Below are positions 7,190 through 8,145 of a stretch of 8,145 nucleotides of DNA, piece after piece. Made by a program: the position numbers and the translations under genes. Source of the stretch: a bacterium (GTDB lineage: Bacteria > Gemmatimonadota > Gemmatimonadetes > Gemmatimonadales > Gemmatimonadaceae); contig JAJZRK010000142.1 in the NCBI GenBank assembly GCA_021802745.1, positions 1 to 8,145 of the forward strand. Reading direction: 5' to 3'. Every line of letters begins with the position of its first letter. Position 1 is the stretch's first letter. Below the pieces are notes generated by a model. That model did not search any database. It was not told the DNA's origin and worked only from the letters and a program-made list of their open reading frames with translations.

Positions 7190-7245
7190 TACCGTCTACC
7201 GTCTACCGTCTACCCTCTACCGTCTACCGTCTACCGTCTACCGTC
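7190..7245. repeat. Eight-unit TACCGTC heptamer array upstream of the peptidase gene
   Basis: Eight head-to-tail heptamers lie here; seven are TACCGTC and one (7211-7217) is TACCCTC. A partial TACCA follows. The unit and strand are identical to the array at 5350-5384, so the M28 gene lies between direct repeats. The array ends five bases before the stop codon of the sterol desaturase remnant. Confidence 0.9.
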
Positions 7246-7250
7246 TACCA

Positions 7251-7966
7251 CTACTGCATCACCGGCGCCGGCGTATTCTCCGTCAGATACGCCCGCCGCG
7301 GCATGAACCAGGCGAGTGACAGCACCACCGCCACCGCGGTGAGCACGGCAAACCACCCGGGCGCCACCTGCGTTCGCCAGAGCACCGCCGTCACCGCGCC
7401 GAGCACGACCAGGCGTGAGGTTACGAGCGGTGCGGCCCACCGCTCCGCCTCGAAGATCCCGCCGATTGAGGTCAGGGAGATCGCGACATAGAAACCGCCG
7501 CCGGCAAGCTGCGCCATCGGCAGCGTCGTCGCGCTAACCAGCAGGACGAAGGTCGCCGAGTCGCCGCCGTCCACACGTCCTTGGCGATCTGCCAGAAGAC
7601 GTGCACGTTTGCCCACAGCGGGTTCCAGCTGCGCAGCGGATGGGTCAGCCCATACACCGGCTCCTCCTCTTCCGCCACGAAGGTGCCGAACAGCCGGTCC
7701 CACGTGATGAAGACGCCGGCGTAGTTGCGGTCCTGGTACTTCGGGTTCACCCCATGATGCACGCGATGGTGCGACGGCGTGTTGAGGACATACTCGGCCA
7801 CCTGTCCGAGCTTGCCCACGGCGCGCGTGTGGATCCAGAACTGGTACACGAGGTTCAGCGCGTTGCAGGCCACGAACAGCTGCCATGGCATGCCGAGAAA
7901 GGCGAGCGGCGCGTAGAAGACCCACGAAAAGAGGCCGTGCAGCGCACTCTGAGGATGATGCCCATC
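7251..7966 (-). pseudogene. Sterol desaturase/fatty acid hydroxylase family remnant, 5'-truncated and frameshifted
   Basis: Intact members are multi-pass membrane di-iron enzymes with several histidine boxes. Here the recognisable protein starts abruptly at [20 protein letters not shown] (first codon near 7951). That is the region that normally follows the second histidine box and a conserved ALRQS. The first half of the family, with HR-x-SHE and H-x2-HH type motifs, is missing, and no start codon fits before an ATG at 7891. The third box survives as [10 protein letters not shown], followed by [21 protein letters not shown] and [12 protein letters not shown]. Around 7560-7590 the family-like reading changes frame: the C-terminal hydrophobic part ([16 protein letters not shown] onward to PAPVMQ, stop at 7251) is in another frame, and the usual linker is short or missing. 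Two independent lesions make an active enzyme unlikely. An assembly error at the adjacent repeat is the alternative. Confidence 0.75.
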
Positions 7967-8054
7967 TGTTGTTTCTCTGTTGTTTCTCTGTTGTCTCTCT
8001 GTTGTCTCTCTGTTGTTTCTCTGTTGTTTCTCTGTTGTTTCTCTGTTGTTTCTC
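7967..8054. repeat. Eight tandem 11-mers, TGTTGTTTCTC
   Basis: Eight complete units run without interruption. Six are TGTTGTTTCTC and two (7989-7999 and 8000-8010) are TGTTGTCTCTC. The composition is strikingly AT/pyrimidine-rich against the GC-rich surroundings. The array begins directly after the acyl-CoA dehydrogenase stop codon and ends where the sterol desaturase homology starts. No reading frame through it contains a stop on the minus strand, so open frames crossing it are artefacts of the repeat. No spacers, so not CRISPR. Confidence 0.95.
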
Positions 8055-8145
8055 TTACTTAAACGCGTTCAGTCCCGTCTCCGCCATCCCGATCACGAGC
8101 GAGTGCACATCATGCGTCCCCTCGTACGTGTACACGCTTTCGAGG
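8055..8145 (-). CDS. Acyl-CoA dehydrogenase, C-terminal end only (glutaryl-CoA dehydrogenase-like)
   Basis: Only the last 29 codons and the TAA stop are in the window. They read VYTYEGTHDVHSLVIG followed by MAETGLNAFK. YEGT is the C-terminal motif of acyl-CoA dehydrogenases whose glutamate is the catalytic base in medium-chain and glutaryl-CoA enzymes. TYEGTHD-x-H with a GxxxTGxxAF ending is most like glutaryl-CoA dehydrogenase (GcdH), though other family members cannot be excluded from so short a piece. The enzyme would oxidise an acyl-CoA and hand electrons to the ETF encoded at 2578-4313. The stop codon abuts the 11-mer array. Confidence 0.85.
   Translation of the reverse strand, partial: LESVYTYEGTHDVHSLVIGMAETGLNAFK

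Noticed and set aside
7190..7245. CRISPR array
   Set aside because: Units are 7 bp, contiguous and without spacers; the same applies to the 11-mer array.
7601..8062. Plus open frame ending in a hydrophobic Cys/Phe/Ser/Val/Leu repeat that looks like a membrane segment
   Set aside because: The hydrophobic part is the translated 11-mer array, and the rest is antisense to the sterol desaturase remnant.

Overview
The window is GC-rich, densely packed bacterial chromosome, and nearly all of it is coding. It carries fatty-acid/acyl-CoA electron-transfer genes beside an exported lipoprotein peptidase. An ETF:menaquinone oxidoreductase of the FadF/EtfD type implies menaquinone-based respiration. The overall style (high GC, large M28 lipoprotein peptidase, short intergenic tandem repeats) suggests a Gemmatimonadota-like soil or water bacterium. 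That placement is an inference; nothing in the window proves the phylum.

Layout, left to right. Positions 1-1838 (minus) hold most of a fadF/etfD-type membrane Fe-S oxidoreductase, cut by the left window edge. A divergent 211-bp spacer follows, then a small YggT-family membrane protein on plus (2050-2568). It converges with only 9 bp on etfA (2578-3561, minus), which is translationally coupled to etfB (3561-4313, minus). After a divergent spacer comes a classical SDR oxidoreductase (4497-5276, plus). It converges on a zinc M28 lipoprotein peptidase (5409-7079, minus) across a spacer built of heptamer repeats folded into a long inverted repeat. Positions 7251-7966 (minus) hold a decayed sterol desaturase/fatty acid hydroxylase remnant, and an 88-bp array of 11-mers separates it from the last 29 codons of an acyl-CoA dehydrogenase (glutaryl-CoA dehydrogenase-like), cut by the right edge.

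How the genes fit together: acyl-CoA dehydrogenase reduces ETF (EtfAB), and the FadF-type membrane protein passes the electrons to the menaquinone pool. Dehydrogenase, carrier and quinone reductase are therefore all within about 8 kb on the minus strand, with unrelated genes between them. The SDR could act on lipids, but nothing in the sequence fixes its substrate.

The least conventional feature is a family of heptamer repeats (consensus TNCCGTC). It occurs as a folded array between the SDR and peptidase genes, as an 8-unit array upstream of the peptidase gene, and as a diverged 4-unit run inside the fadF reading frame. The unrelated 11-mer array lies exactly where the sterol desaturase gene has lost its 5' half. 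I did not find a recognisable new defence, toxin-antitoxin or biosynthetic system; the repeats and the broken gene are what deserve a second look.
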